DNA of 64,000 nt from Glandiceps talaboti. Taxonomy: Eukaryota > Hemichordata > Enteropneusta > Spengelidae. The stretch lies in NCBI RefSeq assembly GCF_964340395.1, contig NC_135559.1:1547501-1611500 (forward strand). Reading direction: 5' to 3'. Shown one piece after another: positions 52,752-64,000 of this stretch; position 1 is the first letter of the stretch; each line of letters begins with the position of its first letter. The translations under genes were made by a program, and so were the position numbers. The notes beneath the pieces are model-generated. The model did no database searches. It worked only from the letters and a program-made list of their open reading frames with translations, and was not told the DNA's origin.

Positions 52752-55700
52752 TCAGCACCATTTTTCATCACTGTGTGTAACTACTGTATTCAGTTTCTTC
52801 AGCTGCTCATACGTCAAAAAGAACTGTGAAAGAGTTAAGGAATATACAATGTACTTCAAAAATGTCAATTTTGAAATGAGAAATGAAATTAGCATTTAGA
52901 ATTCCCATGGCTAACTTTATAACTCTGTCGATTATAAATAACCACTGTATTTGGTATGTAATTTCTTGATCCCAGAAGCTATGTACTTTGCTTTCAAGAT
53001 GAAACTTAACAGAGCTCGCCACCATCACTGATATTGATAATTGTGCACAAATTCTCAAATTGAAAATGCAAGTTGTAGAGTATAAATGCTTTAGAGATTA
53101 CTGACAAATAAAACTGTTGTTTTTCAATTATTTCTTTGAAAGGATACAATGATATTCCACGGACCCATTCGCAACCAACTTGGGATAAATCCTTTGTACA
53201 AAGCTCGAAAGCCCTCTGTAGTTGCAGTCTGGAAGAGAATCCAAATATTGATTGAGCATTTTGAAGAAATTACACAAGAATAAAAAGCTAAATTTACAGA
53301 TGAATATTGTTTACATCTAGGGCAAACTGCTGTATGACTGTCTCATTGGATATGCTCCAACACATTCTAATATTACTACTGTACATGTTGGTACACTACC
53401 TTGTATTTCAGAAGAGGTTTCCACCATCAATATCATTTGTTCCCAAAAGCACCTTTTCACACAAACGCATCACGTAAGTATCTCTATTTCTGATAATTCT
53501 GTTTCAAACAAAGCACAGCTTTTATATCTCACCTTGAACAGACAATCTACTGTATTTTTGTAGAGTCTTCTGTCTTGTCCTGCTTTCTGTAAATGCACTT
53601 TAAGCTGCTTCTGATTCATCATTCTTGTCTTTGCAACATCAACAGGGTTGGAAGCAATACAGGCTGCTAAACCTGCTACAATACTGGACCTACAAATGCA
53701 TATCAAAACCAACATTAACACAATGACTTGACGTACAAATGCACAGCAAAACCAAACAACAACTCAACAGCACTGTTTGGGTTTTTGATCAGTGGGTATC
53801 ACAATGTGTGATTCATCTAAGCAATATGGGATTTTTTTGTGTTTGCTTTAGACCACTGAGCTACGCTTCCCTTTCCATTCTGAACTATAAGAGGTACAAA
53901 ATTTCAATGTTTACAGAAAATATTCAGCATGAGTTATAAAATATTGTCTAGAACACCACTTACACAAAATGAGTTGAAATTGTATCGCCCATCAGTTGAT
54001 GCTCAATAATTGCAGTCTTGACCCAATCATAAGTTGGAAGTTGCACTCCTGCAATGATGGCTGCCCGTTGAGCTGTTGGACTGACACCCTGAAACAATAA
54101 AAACATAATATTCTCAATGATTTGCTGCACTGTACTAACTACAACAATTTTTTTAAAGAAAAGGGGGATCTATACAGAAAATTCCATCTGTAGGATTCGA
54201 ATGGTTTGTATTCTTAGTTTAGCTGGGATCAATGTTGTAAAAAAGCATAGCTACATTATTAGTTTAACTATATGTCAAGACAAATTCACTGCTTCATAGC
54301 ACTGTTGCTAATGCAAAAGTTATACACTTACCCGCCATAGGCCTCTGGTTCCTTCTTGATGATATATGGTTAGAAATGATACAATGATTCCACTGTTTGC
54401 ACTACCAGTGAAACTAGCCTGCTGGGCTTGCATACGGATCTACAAAAACAAATCAAGTATAAATTATTTGACAATTTCCCATCAATTATCTTGGTACATG
54501 CATGAAATGTGGTCTCTAAATATAAAAATTTATATCTATCCATATCATACTATTTATACTGAAATATACAAAATATTAATCATTTTAAAAATAACTTCTA
54601 TATTTTAGCATGTTCAAAGTAGGAATAACAAAAATATTAAACAATTTCTCTCGGGTGACAATTTTGTCTTTGAAGAATGTTACAGGTTGGGCAGTCACAT
54701 GCTGTTCTCTTAGTCTTAGTGAAGTGGGCCAAAGTACACCACAAATGTGCCACTCTCCCTGTGCATGCTAAACATGCAAGAATCTCATTGGCTAGTCATG
54801 TGGCACATTAGTCAATTTCTAGTGACATGGCCCATGCACTGATCACATGCAGGTGTTGCTGTTGTTGTAATGCATTACCTTATGGGTTCAACAAACTACA
54901 TCCACCTCGCAAGCTATACAACGAGTGAACCTACCTTGACAACATCTGTAGGATTGGCTACAGTTGAAGAAATGACTCCAGAACAAACACCACACAACAC
55001 ATTAACTGGCAAAGAATCATTTGCTGGGTTGGGTACAAGTAGTCTTTTAAGAGAATGGTAACAACCTATCTTGATGGTTCCATACGTGGATTGTCTCAGA
55101 ACGGCAGCTTTGATACTGTCAAAATGAAAAAGATAACATTCTAAACCTATGGGGGTATTCATAATTGGTTTCCACTTTGTTGCACAATAAAGTTGTCACT
55201 TTTCTTTCCAGCTATGTACTATTCAAAGTACACTTTAATCAAGTTTATTACAGAATATCCAGTAGCCAAAGAATTGTTTTATTTGCAACTTCACAATCAC
55301 ATCAATTTGTTATGAATCAGTAGTGTTATAAAAATAAACTTACCCAGAATACAAAGCTCGGACACCTTCTTCTTTGGAGATCTTACAGAATGCATGTATC
55401 ATGCCCCGGTACCTAATTTCCTTTAGATGGGCTTCACATGAATGCTGGCCCTGTACTTGTAACCTTGTTTTGGTGGTGTCTATTGGAAAAGTACCTGCGA
55501 ATGTAAGCAGAAAAAATCCAACACGTAAGTATATTATCAAGCAATTTCTAGACATGATTACTTTACACATATACATAACACAAATACATTGAATACAGTA
55601 CAAATTATTTTAGAATTCCATTTATGAATTTGCTTCAATTCTCACAATATATTTCATATGCGTTTCAGAACTACATAATTCTAGTTAGGAATTTAAATTT

Positions 55701-57098
55701 GAATATTTCTCCTTGATTCACGATTCTCACTTTATTCAAAACAAAGTTAAGAATGTATATTTTATTGCAGCACATTGAAAATGGAGCACTGAATATTGTT
55801 TATTTTTTTCATATTGCACATCACCCACCCACTTTCTTTTCACGCATACTACTTTGACTCCCTTGCTCCCATTTCCTATCATTTTTGTTCTTCCATGGTT
55901 AATTAGAGTAATTTTTTCTGATCCTATTATTCCTGATTGACATTGATGTGCTTTCTCCAGTTTATAGTGGATAGTGGTATTATGCTGTAGGAACAAATTA
56001 CATGAACAGCGCACTGATATAAAGATCGCGATCAAATTATCAACACCACAAAAAAAATTACATCACACAGAAAAGTCCTAGCACTGCACTAGCCCGCACG
56101 TCTAAAATGATCATATTGTTATTACAACTATTCGGTAGGCTTACTGTTAATAAGTTACAAGGATTACTGCGAAGGTAGACTAACAGAGACAGCCTCCCCA
56201 AGCAGCCGCTTCACGAAGAAAACTGCAAACGCACATCATCCTCAACTTCCTCCATCATCCTGCAACTTGTCTCATTCCCTCAGCCTGGATCCAGGTCTGT
56301 AGGCGAGACACTCCAACCAGAAACCATGGTATGCACCCAGTGAATGATGCAGCAACAGATGATCCAGGCCTATATGACATAGTGAAACTTAACCCAGCAT
56401 GTATGGAACATTCACTTGCATGGGATCATTCAATACTAAGCTAAGGAGCAACCTTGCAACATATTAGTGCACTCTTGGGCAATTTTAATTTACTTTTTTT
56501 AGTTACAGTTTTATCATCAATAATTTTAGTATCATGAAGCCAATTAGTTGTGACTAAACAATAAATTCAAAGTGCAATAGCCAGACAAACCACCTCCAAG
56601 AAATAATTCACAAGTTCAAAAATTCATACATTTAAAAAATTCACAAAATCAATTGTCATTATCTGAAGTCTCATGAACAAAACTTGTGTACAGGTTAAGT
56701 TGCAGTCATATATAAAAGTTGTAGTCCATTATCAAAGGCAACAAAGTATGGCTTTAAATATAACTGTGCTAACATGATAAAATATAGACAGTCAGTCAGT
56801 CAGTCAGTCATTCTAAATCATTAAATGAATCATACAAGATATAAATATATCTGAGAATGATAATGATACACTTCTCTAGACTGGTGGTGGTCTGTCATGG
56901 CTTTCAACAGTACATAAATACAAGGAAATGAAGCAAGATCACTCCTAACATCACTTGTCAAGTGTTTTAGGGCAAGCAGCAAAAAAACAATGCACAGAAC
57001 ATCTAAAATTTAAAGTACCTACCGAGTTCTGCTGTTATTGAAGCTAGGCCTCCAAATACAAAAGGTTTCCATGAAGGTAGACCAACCTCGTTTCTCAT
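52752..57098 (-). CDS. mitochondrial carrier, SLC25A14/SLC25A30 (UCP5/KMCP1)-like, 8 exons
   Basis: Exons, 5' to 3': 57098-57023, 55494-55344, 55115-54935, 54439-54332, 54088-53964, 53689-53533, 53228-53148, 52823-52752; all GT-AG, phases agree, total 316 residues. It is an inner-membrane carrier with three tandem repeats of two helices each. The three PX[DE]XX[KR] signatures are PIDTTK (29-34), PTDVVK (131-136) and PVDVAK (229-234). '[15 protein letters not shown]', '[10 protein letters not shown]', 'YGTIKIG', 'EGTRGLW' and '[19 protein letters not shown]' match the SLC25A14/A30 branch closely. Its transport substrate is not firmly settled in my knowledge; uncoupling and small-anion transport have been proposed. 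Exon 7 has the weak donor gtatcc, but exon 8 ([11 protein letters not shown]) fits exactly. The tail after LKKL is about 12 residues longer than in mammals. The start at 57098 is the first Met before the conserved WKPF block; 5' UTR exons may lie upstream. Confidence 0.92.
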
Positions 57099-60000
57099 TC
57101 CACGATATGCAAATATTTCTTCAAAGAACTTATTTTAAGTACAAGTAAACCTGTAGAACTGGACAAATTTTAGGATAGACAATTTAAGTACACTTAATCA
57201 TGAACTGTCTCTTCAAATCTCACAAGCTAGGAGTTGTGTTACAGTGGTTATATTCACTTGCCGGCCTCTGCTTAACATGTGGCAGACTACACAACAAACT
57301 CAGTGCATTATCATGATTGACTCAGACAATCACACATTCACATCATGCCTCATTGCGACCTTTAGCGTTATTACCAACCCTTGCCCCTTGTACAGCATTC
57401 TTGATAAATTATACATTAACAGTTTATTTACATCACAGGAGTCAAATATAAACATTACCATGTGTTTTGCACCCTCACCTAAATATTCACCATTATTTGG
57501 GCAGGCTTACCTTTGTCAATGATGATTTTGGTGGTTGGAACTCGTTCTTTTCTTGAACTTACTTGGCCTCAGAAATAACATGTAAGCTGTTTTCTGTAAT
57601 CAGGACAGATATGAAAGATAAGCTGATGTGTTTCATTTATTTTATCATAATTGAAGAATGACAGCCATGTACTGTACATGTGGACTATTCCAACTACCAT
57701 ATGGTCCGTGGCATTTTCCACTTTCCCCAGTGCTTTTTCACATGTAAATTTCTTTGTCAGAAGAACAAAACATCTCCGTTTAAAAATCGATAGGTCCCCA
57801 AGAATAAATTCCCCGGGAATATTCATGTCACCTGTGTGACAATGACAGTTGTAACTTGTACGTGCGGTTTTCAATGTAGCCCTGTCTAATATTACAGGTG
57901 ACAACATTGACAAACAAGTACCAAAGTCATTGGCTAGATATATTGTATTACTATTAGTAGATGGCAAAAGAAATTACGTCAAAATGTCAAGGTGATTGCA
58001 GAAATGACCCGTGTGATGCAAGCCGAACATGCTTTCACACGAGATACTGTCTTTATTTTTGCCGAAATAAAAGTCCAAATTATGACCCACTTTTGGTTCA
58101 TTACCACAACGCCAAATACACACCAGACACTGTAGAAGCGACAGTAATGCGGCAAAAACAAACTGCGTTACAGATGCAACACAATATTCACATTCATGAT
58201 TGATAATTCCCATTTTGAAAATAAATTATGGTCAACGCCTATTATATAGGATACTTATATAATCTCAAAACCAGAAGTATTTCTTTCAATTACAAATTCA
58301 ACCAGAATTATCACGCATAAAATCAAAACAATTTCAAATTGCGATAAATTAAATGCATGTCTACCCAGACTAATCGATCACAACAGACGTGCGGCATGAG
58401 CCGCCAAAATGTAACGGAAAAATTCAGTTTTTTCAAGAGTCACACAGAAATATTCAAAATCTCATTAAGTGAGTCAGCTCACCACTCTGCGATACAGCTT
58501 TGCCAAAAAGGATATAAATTTTACTTAAATTTACGGAAAACTCGACCCAAAAATTACAGGGCGGGACTTCCCAGTTCCACGTCGATAATAGTATGCACTA
58601 CACATGGCTTCCATAAAACACACACGTACACGTTGCAGAACGGAAAACGTTCAATAAAATACGCGCTCGCCATGTAAGCCACTCGCACTGGTGTCCAAAC
58701 ATACCTGTGTGTGTTCCTTGCCCCCTCTGACCAATAAGTTGACGAAAATTCTAACATGGAATGGCGAAATCGGCAAAATAATTGCTAAAATTGGACTTAC
58801 AACAACTACACTGAACAACGTCTACTATCCTCTGCCGGGCCTGTAGAGTGAAATTTGCATATTTACAAACACACGAGGTGTTCACGCTTTGGCAGCATGT
58901 TGCCACATTGTCCGTGAGGGTCCGTTTTTTTCTATATAAAATTGTCTTGTCGCCAAAAAGGCAAAGATGTATTAAAGACTGTATATTCCAAACTTATACA
59001 AACGTGGAAGGACATAATAACGGTCTTAAATGCAAAAATCTTTATATTTTCTTTGTTTACAAATGTACATACACACATTCATTCATTACTTTGGTGCGTG
59101 ATAGCCAAGCTAAAATTAGCATATATTTACATACATTTCTGACCAATCCTGGGAACGGATGTTGCGAAACCCATGTGTCGATTGGTTTTTATATGAATAT
59201 ATATATAAATATGAATAACTGTTACCATATTTATTTATTTATCAAGCCGTGTACACAAGAAGCGACACTGGCAAGAAAACATATGAAATGAAGCATTGAT
59301 GTTCAATATTGAATTGATTGGCCGGGTTGTTCAACTATATGACGTATATACATGCACACAAATTATATGTGAGTAGTGTAACGAAAGTCACCTAGCAGTC
59401 TTACAGGGTCAGGGTTATTGGCAACTGTAGCCCACCTGTACATAGAATTCCTTTTTCTCTTTTTTTTTTGAAATTACTACATGTCATTACAGTCATATAG
59501 AGCAGAGGGACTATGTTGTAAAACTACATCTCAAAGAATGCAGTGAAATTTGACTCACCATTGCTAAGCATGCCCTTCAGACCTCCTCAGCGATGAGTTT
59601 ATTGGCAAAAATTTGCAACCATGCATTTTTTTTATTTACAAGTGAAAGACATTTCTGTAATGGCATAATATTTTTTTCATGAAATAACTTTACAATAAAA
59701 AAAATAACGACAGTGTTTTTGTTTTTATAAGCATTTTTTTACAAGTTAATGGCTTTCAATAATGACATGTTTTTCCTTAAAATTGCTAGTCAAATGAAAA
59801 AAAAATAACGAAAATGTATGGGTTCTGTTGGGGTTTTTCCGCCCCTACTATACACGAGTAGGATCTTGAAAATATGATGACAGAACAAAAAGTCAACACT
59901 TGGGTTCTTTTTATCTGACAGTTTCTGGAGTAAACGGGGTAAATACTAGCCTGGAATCCTGGCGACTGGGAATATAGAACTTGATTAGGATTTCCCCATG

Positions 60001-61119
60001 ATGGGAGATAACGAATTCAAAACCCACATTCGCATGGATTCTAGGCTATGTAAACGCATACTAAAAACTGTGGATTATTAATTTATTGATATGTATGCAA
60101 GCATTAGCAGCCTTGCAACACATTTGGCGAACAGCCAAATAGGTGCATGTCCTAGCTCAGCATTGATAGTGCGTTGCCTTATTGTCACATAGCACTGGTC
60201 ACAGTAAATACAAGAAACAAAGACGACTAGTGTCTGTTTGTCCTTCCAATTCCTTCGTTGTCAAGTTATAAATTAGACGGTCAGATGACGATGACGTCAT
60301 TACAGTCTAGTTATATAAACATAGTAATGATGTTATTATTATTGGCCCTATGATCAAACCAACAGATTTGATGAACAAGTTCACAGGTGTGGACAAAAAT
60401 TCCAGTTTTTGCTTTCACTATCAATTGTGTGTACAGTATCTCAAAAAGTCGAACTGTCGATAATGATGCTTGAGATTTTGACATGGCGAGCTTTGATTTA
60501 ATTAATAGGCAATGTTTTTTATTTCCCCTGAAATAACATGTAGGTTTTTCGCCTGCTTTTAAGATATCACACACCTGTCATGTTTTGTATCACGGGTAAG
60601 ATCTAGACTAATACGTAAACACTACAATGACCTGACATTTTCGTGTTCGCAACTGAAATCAGACACAACAACCCTCTACCGTGTAAATATGAATTATTGT
60701 TGTGCTGTTATTGCACTAGTAAATCAATATTGATTCAAAGTAACATAATATATCAACCCGGTACATCAAACCCCGGAGATGTCGCCTTTTCAATGGTGAC
60801 TTTATGCGAATCAAAAAAAACCATATGATATATCAAAACATTGCCATTTTCAAATCAACGGACATGTAGATTGAAACCACACATTTGTATCCCGGCTTTG
60901 GAAAAATTACAACCGATCGAGAAACAAAAACATATAAAACTCAATATTGTGGGAATTGTGGTGAAAACTGAACATCCACTTCCATAAAAACTTCTTCTAG
61001 ACTGGAGCATTTATATTTCAACCCTTCATTCACAATGATAAACAAACTTCAAGTTTGCTCCACAGATCATTCAGGAGAAGCTTTATAATATGTCTGTTGC
61101 TCTTCTCTCTCCCCTCCCT

Positions 61120-61125
<6 letters not shown>

Positions 61126-61205
<80 letters not shown>
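61126..61205. repeat. (CT)n microsatellite
   Basis: About 80 bases of pure CT after a CCCTCC/C-run lead. ORFs on both strands are Ser/Leu or Arg/Glu repeats and are rejected. Confidence 0.97.
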
Positions 61206-61207
<2 letters not shown>

Positions 61208-62183
61208 AGTACACACATACATATTTATGTTTGTCACCATATACATACAATATATTTTCATTTCCTATTCGAAAAATCATTAAATGCGGTGGTACAGTGG
61301 TATCACAAGCAATATACAAAATTGTCCTTCTAGAACTATATTCTTTATCGTTTTAAGCTCATAGAAGACGTTCAAAATTATAAACAAGGTATAAAATGAA
61401 TTAATAGACCCCGGGCCCTACCTTTGTAGGTTATTCACCTGCCTTGTAGATAGAGTTCATACATATGTCATGGGTGCAACATATTCCTTGCCAGCGTGCA
61501 ATTGATGTTTACTACAGTAACTGTGGACATAAACATCTAGGCCTTGAATAATACTTGTGACCTCACCCTTCTGCAGCCGACACTATACAATATACTACAC
61601 AGACACAACAACAACACTCAAGAGTATGGTTTGAATAATTTCTACATAGTGTGGTATAATATCCTTCACTGATCCTCATCTCTACATCGTATATCAACAT
61701 AGACTTTTGTAACACAATACTACATTATACATGGAATAACGGCAGACTAAAGGTCAAATGAAGAGCATATGCGAAACCATGTCACACATCGAAACATTAC
61801 AATATTTAGGGTTAGTGCTAGGATCGATTTCAATGCCAAACTCCTCAAATTGTCCCTAGCCCCATAACCCGGGAGCCATAACCGCGGGTTAATAGCCACA
61901 TGCACAGTGTAGTTTCAATATGAAGAACAGTTTCAGATGTTAATTTACCTATAATTATACATTGTTTTGAAGGGTTGCATTTAAATACTTTTCTTCACTT
62001 TTTAAAATAGTTAGGAGAAACCCATCTGAGACTCATGCTTTATCAACTTATGTTTTATTTATTGTTTTTATAATTTTGTAAATTTATGTGCATGATTTGT
62101 ACTTATCATGCATCTTATATAGCGGTCAATGTCACGTCAGAGAAAACCAATAATCGTGACTAAAGTATTCAATTGGTAACAAC

Positions 62184-62279
62184 CACAGGCACTCGAATCA
62201 ATCTGTATGAGTTTTTTAAAATGCTTATTCACTGTACATTTATTTTTTTTAAATCATACAGATTGATTCGAGTGCCTAT
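62184..62279. mobile_element. ~96-bp palindromic MITE with 9-bp flanking direct repeats
   Basis: Perfect 24-bp inverted arms, 62187-62210 and 62254-62277 (starting 'aggcactcgaatcaatc'), enclose a short AT-rich loop. The direct repeat ggtaacaac flanks it on both sides (62175-62183 and 62280-62288), as expected of a target-site duplication. An 8-9 bp duplication fits hAT-like or Mutator-like movement. No coding capacity. Confidence 0.8.
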
Positions 62280-64000
62280 GGTAACAACGATGATAAGACC
62301 TATTGTATTTTTTAATCGTTCTGGTTTCTTATACCGTTACCAGGAAAAACGGACTTCCTGGTCTAGAACTAAGTGGCAAATGCAGTTTGAATGGTGTTGT
62401 GAAATTCACCGTTACAGTAACATCTTTCAAAACCCAAACCACAGACAAGTAAGAAAACCCAAGCATGATGGATTAGTATCCTCTCCCAAATAATTTTAAT
62501 CAGAGAGGCTAATTGACAGGTAACTGAATACATTAGATTTCCTCCATCACTTTGCTGGTGAAAGGACTGAGTCAACATGTCTGTATGGACCCAAGCTCTG
62601 TCGTCACCCTTCCGGACCGTGATGTAAATCTTGACGTCACACGTGATGTAAATCTTGATGTCATGTGATAGTCCAAACATTGAAGTCCTTGGACTTTGAA
62701 ATCTAGATTCTGACGTCATTGACGAACGATTTATCTGACGTTGTTGTTACAGAGTAGTTTTTCAACAACAATATTTCATATTTGTATCCATATAAATTCA
62801 TATTAATATGAAATAATATTCATGATGGCTGAGTAACGTTGCATTTGTATTCTTTGGACTTCAGACCATACAGAACACCAAGACAATATTACTCGGTTGG
62901 ATTGATGTGTCATAAGTGTCGACGTCATATCCGTAATTTTATCTAATCTTTGGTATTTTGACTAAATATCAACATGTATGACGTCACTGTCTACAACTGT
63001 CACCGTGTGAAGGTCATCCATAGGTCACGTTGAAAAACTAAATGAATACTTCGGTTTTGTACTAGGTGTAATATATCAGACCATGTACCACTAAATTCTT
63101 TTAATGGTCTGAGGTAATATATTGTAAAATATCCATCTATGCGATGGGGAAAACATGTATTTATTGTTTATCATACTATAGAACTTGTTGATTCAAGTGT
63201 CAGTGCTTGTGTGTATAGCAAAAGAGAAGGGTCTTGGCTACTCAAGCTAGCTGAGAGGGGTTTACAAAAAGTCGTCCACCACCCCCCACCCCCCCCCCAC
63301 CCCCCACCTTGTGCAAATACTCTACATCATGGTACCAGGGACCATGAAGTCAACCCATCACTTAATTTATAACAATTTATTTGACAATCAGTGCAAAACA
63401 TCGAAGAGCAAAGAACTTTCACATGCAGGACCAACTCCTCCCCTCACGCACCCCCCCCCCCCCCCACACACACACATCATGATGTAGTGACACAAGTGCT
63501 GTTAAGTGTTCTGCAAATTGGTAAGATTTTCGAGTTGTATTCACAGATGTGTTAAATAAGGGCTTTGGCGTATGGGTGTGCAATTTCTGACTAATACATG
63601 ACTGAAACGGGGAACAGGGACACTACACTATGTGTATCCAGAGATGTCAGTACAAGTTCTACTACAGCCTACAGGGCCTGTAAATTTGGTCAGCTTTCAG
63701 GACTGTGTGCCTATACATGTAACAGGTCTAGTCTGTTGGTACAGGTATGTACATGGTGTATAATTTCTGTGAAAATCTCACAAATGGGTTGTAGTCTATT
63801 TATAAATTCCCCCCTGGGGATGGTTTAGCCTGGGGTTTGACCAGTTGATGACACACACACACACACACACACACACGAGCATCAGAAAGTGCATATTATT
63901 ATACAAACACATGATCATGACATGATACAATCAGACCTGTAACACATCTGCATACACATCAACCTATAGTCATGCGCATATAAATACTTTCACATGTAGA

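Larger units (their letters stand above)
57099..64000. other. no supported gene; probable carrier promoter region and repeats
   Basis: CpG words are commoner at about 58.37-58.80 kb, which could be the promoter of the minus-strand carrier gene if it has a 5' UTR exon there. ORFs at 57569-57967 (-), 58848-59291 (+) and 62369-62719 (-) show no recognisable domain, composition or splice context. C- and CCA-rich tracts occur at 63280-63306 and 63451-63475 and a (CA)n at about 63851-63876. Confidence 0.55.

Noticed and set aside
57569-57967. 132-codon minus-strand ORF upstream of the carrier gene
   Set aside because: No recognisable domain, no similarity to known proteins that I can recall, and no splice context; likely chance in AT-rich DNA.
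58848-59291. 147-codon plus-strand ORF
   Set aside because: Composition is that of random AT-rich sequence (Tyr/Ile/Cys/Phe-rich); no domain.

Overview
This is a 64 kb piece of animal nuclear DNA, AT-rich and extremely rich in microsatellites. Genes are split by GT-AG introns of roughly 0.1-2 kb. The recognisable genes are a class A GPCR, a short MRP-type ABC transporter, a mitochondrial carrier and a secreted hydrolase with an invertebrate-style Cys-rich module. Together these point to a bilaterian, most likely a marine invertebrate. I cannot fix the phylum from the sequence alone. No viral gene, toxin gene, CRISPR array or confident RNA gene was seen.

Layout. Positions 1-22,870 hold no convincing gene. 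This part is a field of microsatellites (AT, CATA, TCTA, GACA, GT), three foldback or MITE-like elements, a decayed hAT-like element at 13,623-15,925 that splits a GTGTAT microsatellite, a 21-bp minisatellite and a 0.9 kb array of 32-bp repeats. An intronless GPCR lies at 22,875-24,428 (-). Two pentanucleotide arrays follow (25.5 kb and 27.0 kb). At 28,033-30,360 (+) a three-exon gene joins a signal peptide, a Cys-rich module and a bacterial-looking GHL10/DUF187-type hydrolase domain.

The largest gene is an ABCC4/MRP4-like transporter at 31,500-48,621 (-). I reconstructed it as 26 exons coding about 1,330 residues, with both nucleotide-binding domains intact. Exon 6 carries a one-base excess in an A9 run that breaks the frame. 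Its introns hold MITEs, minisatellites and three small copies of the gene's own exon sequence. A complete 8-exon SLC25A14/SLC25A30-like mitochondrial carrier lies at 52,752-57,098 (-). Positions 57,099-64,000 hold no gene I can support.

The genes do not form an operon-like unit; they look like ordinary independent neighbours. I did not find a clear undescribed multi-gene system. The most interesting items are the GHL10 hydrolase (candidate horizontal transfer with later exon capture), the exon fragments and frameshift in the ABC transporter, the ~18-copy periodic array of TGAAGGTCA motifs, and a small palindromic element at 62.2 kb with 9-bp direct flanking repeats. Exon boundaries were set by hand from splice motifs, phase agreement and remembered family sequences, without alignment tools.
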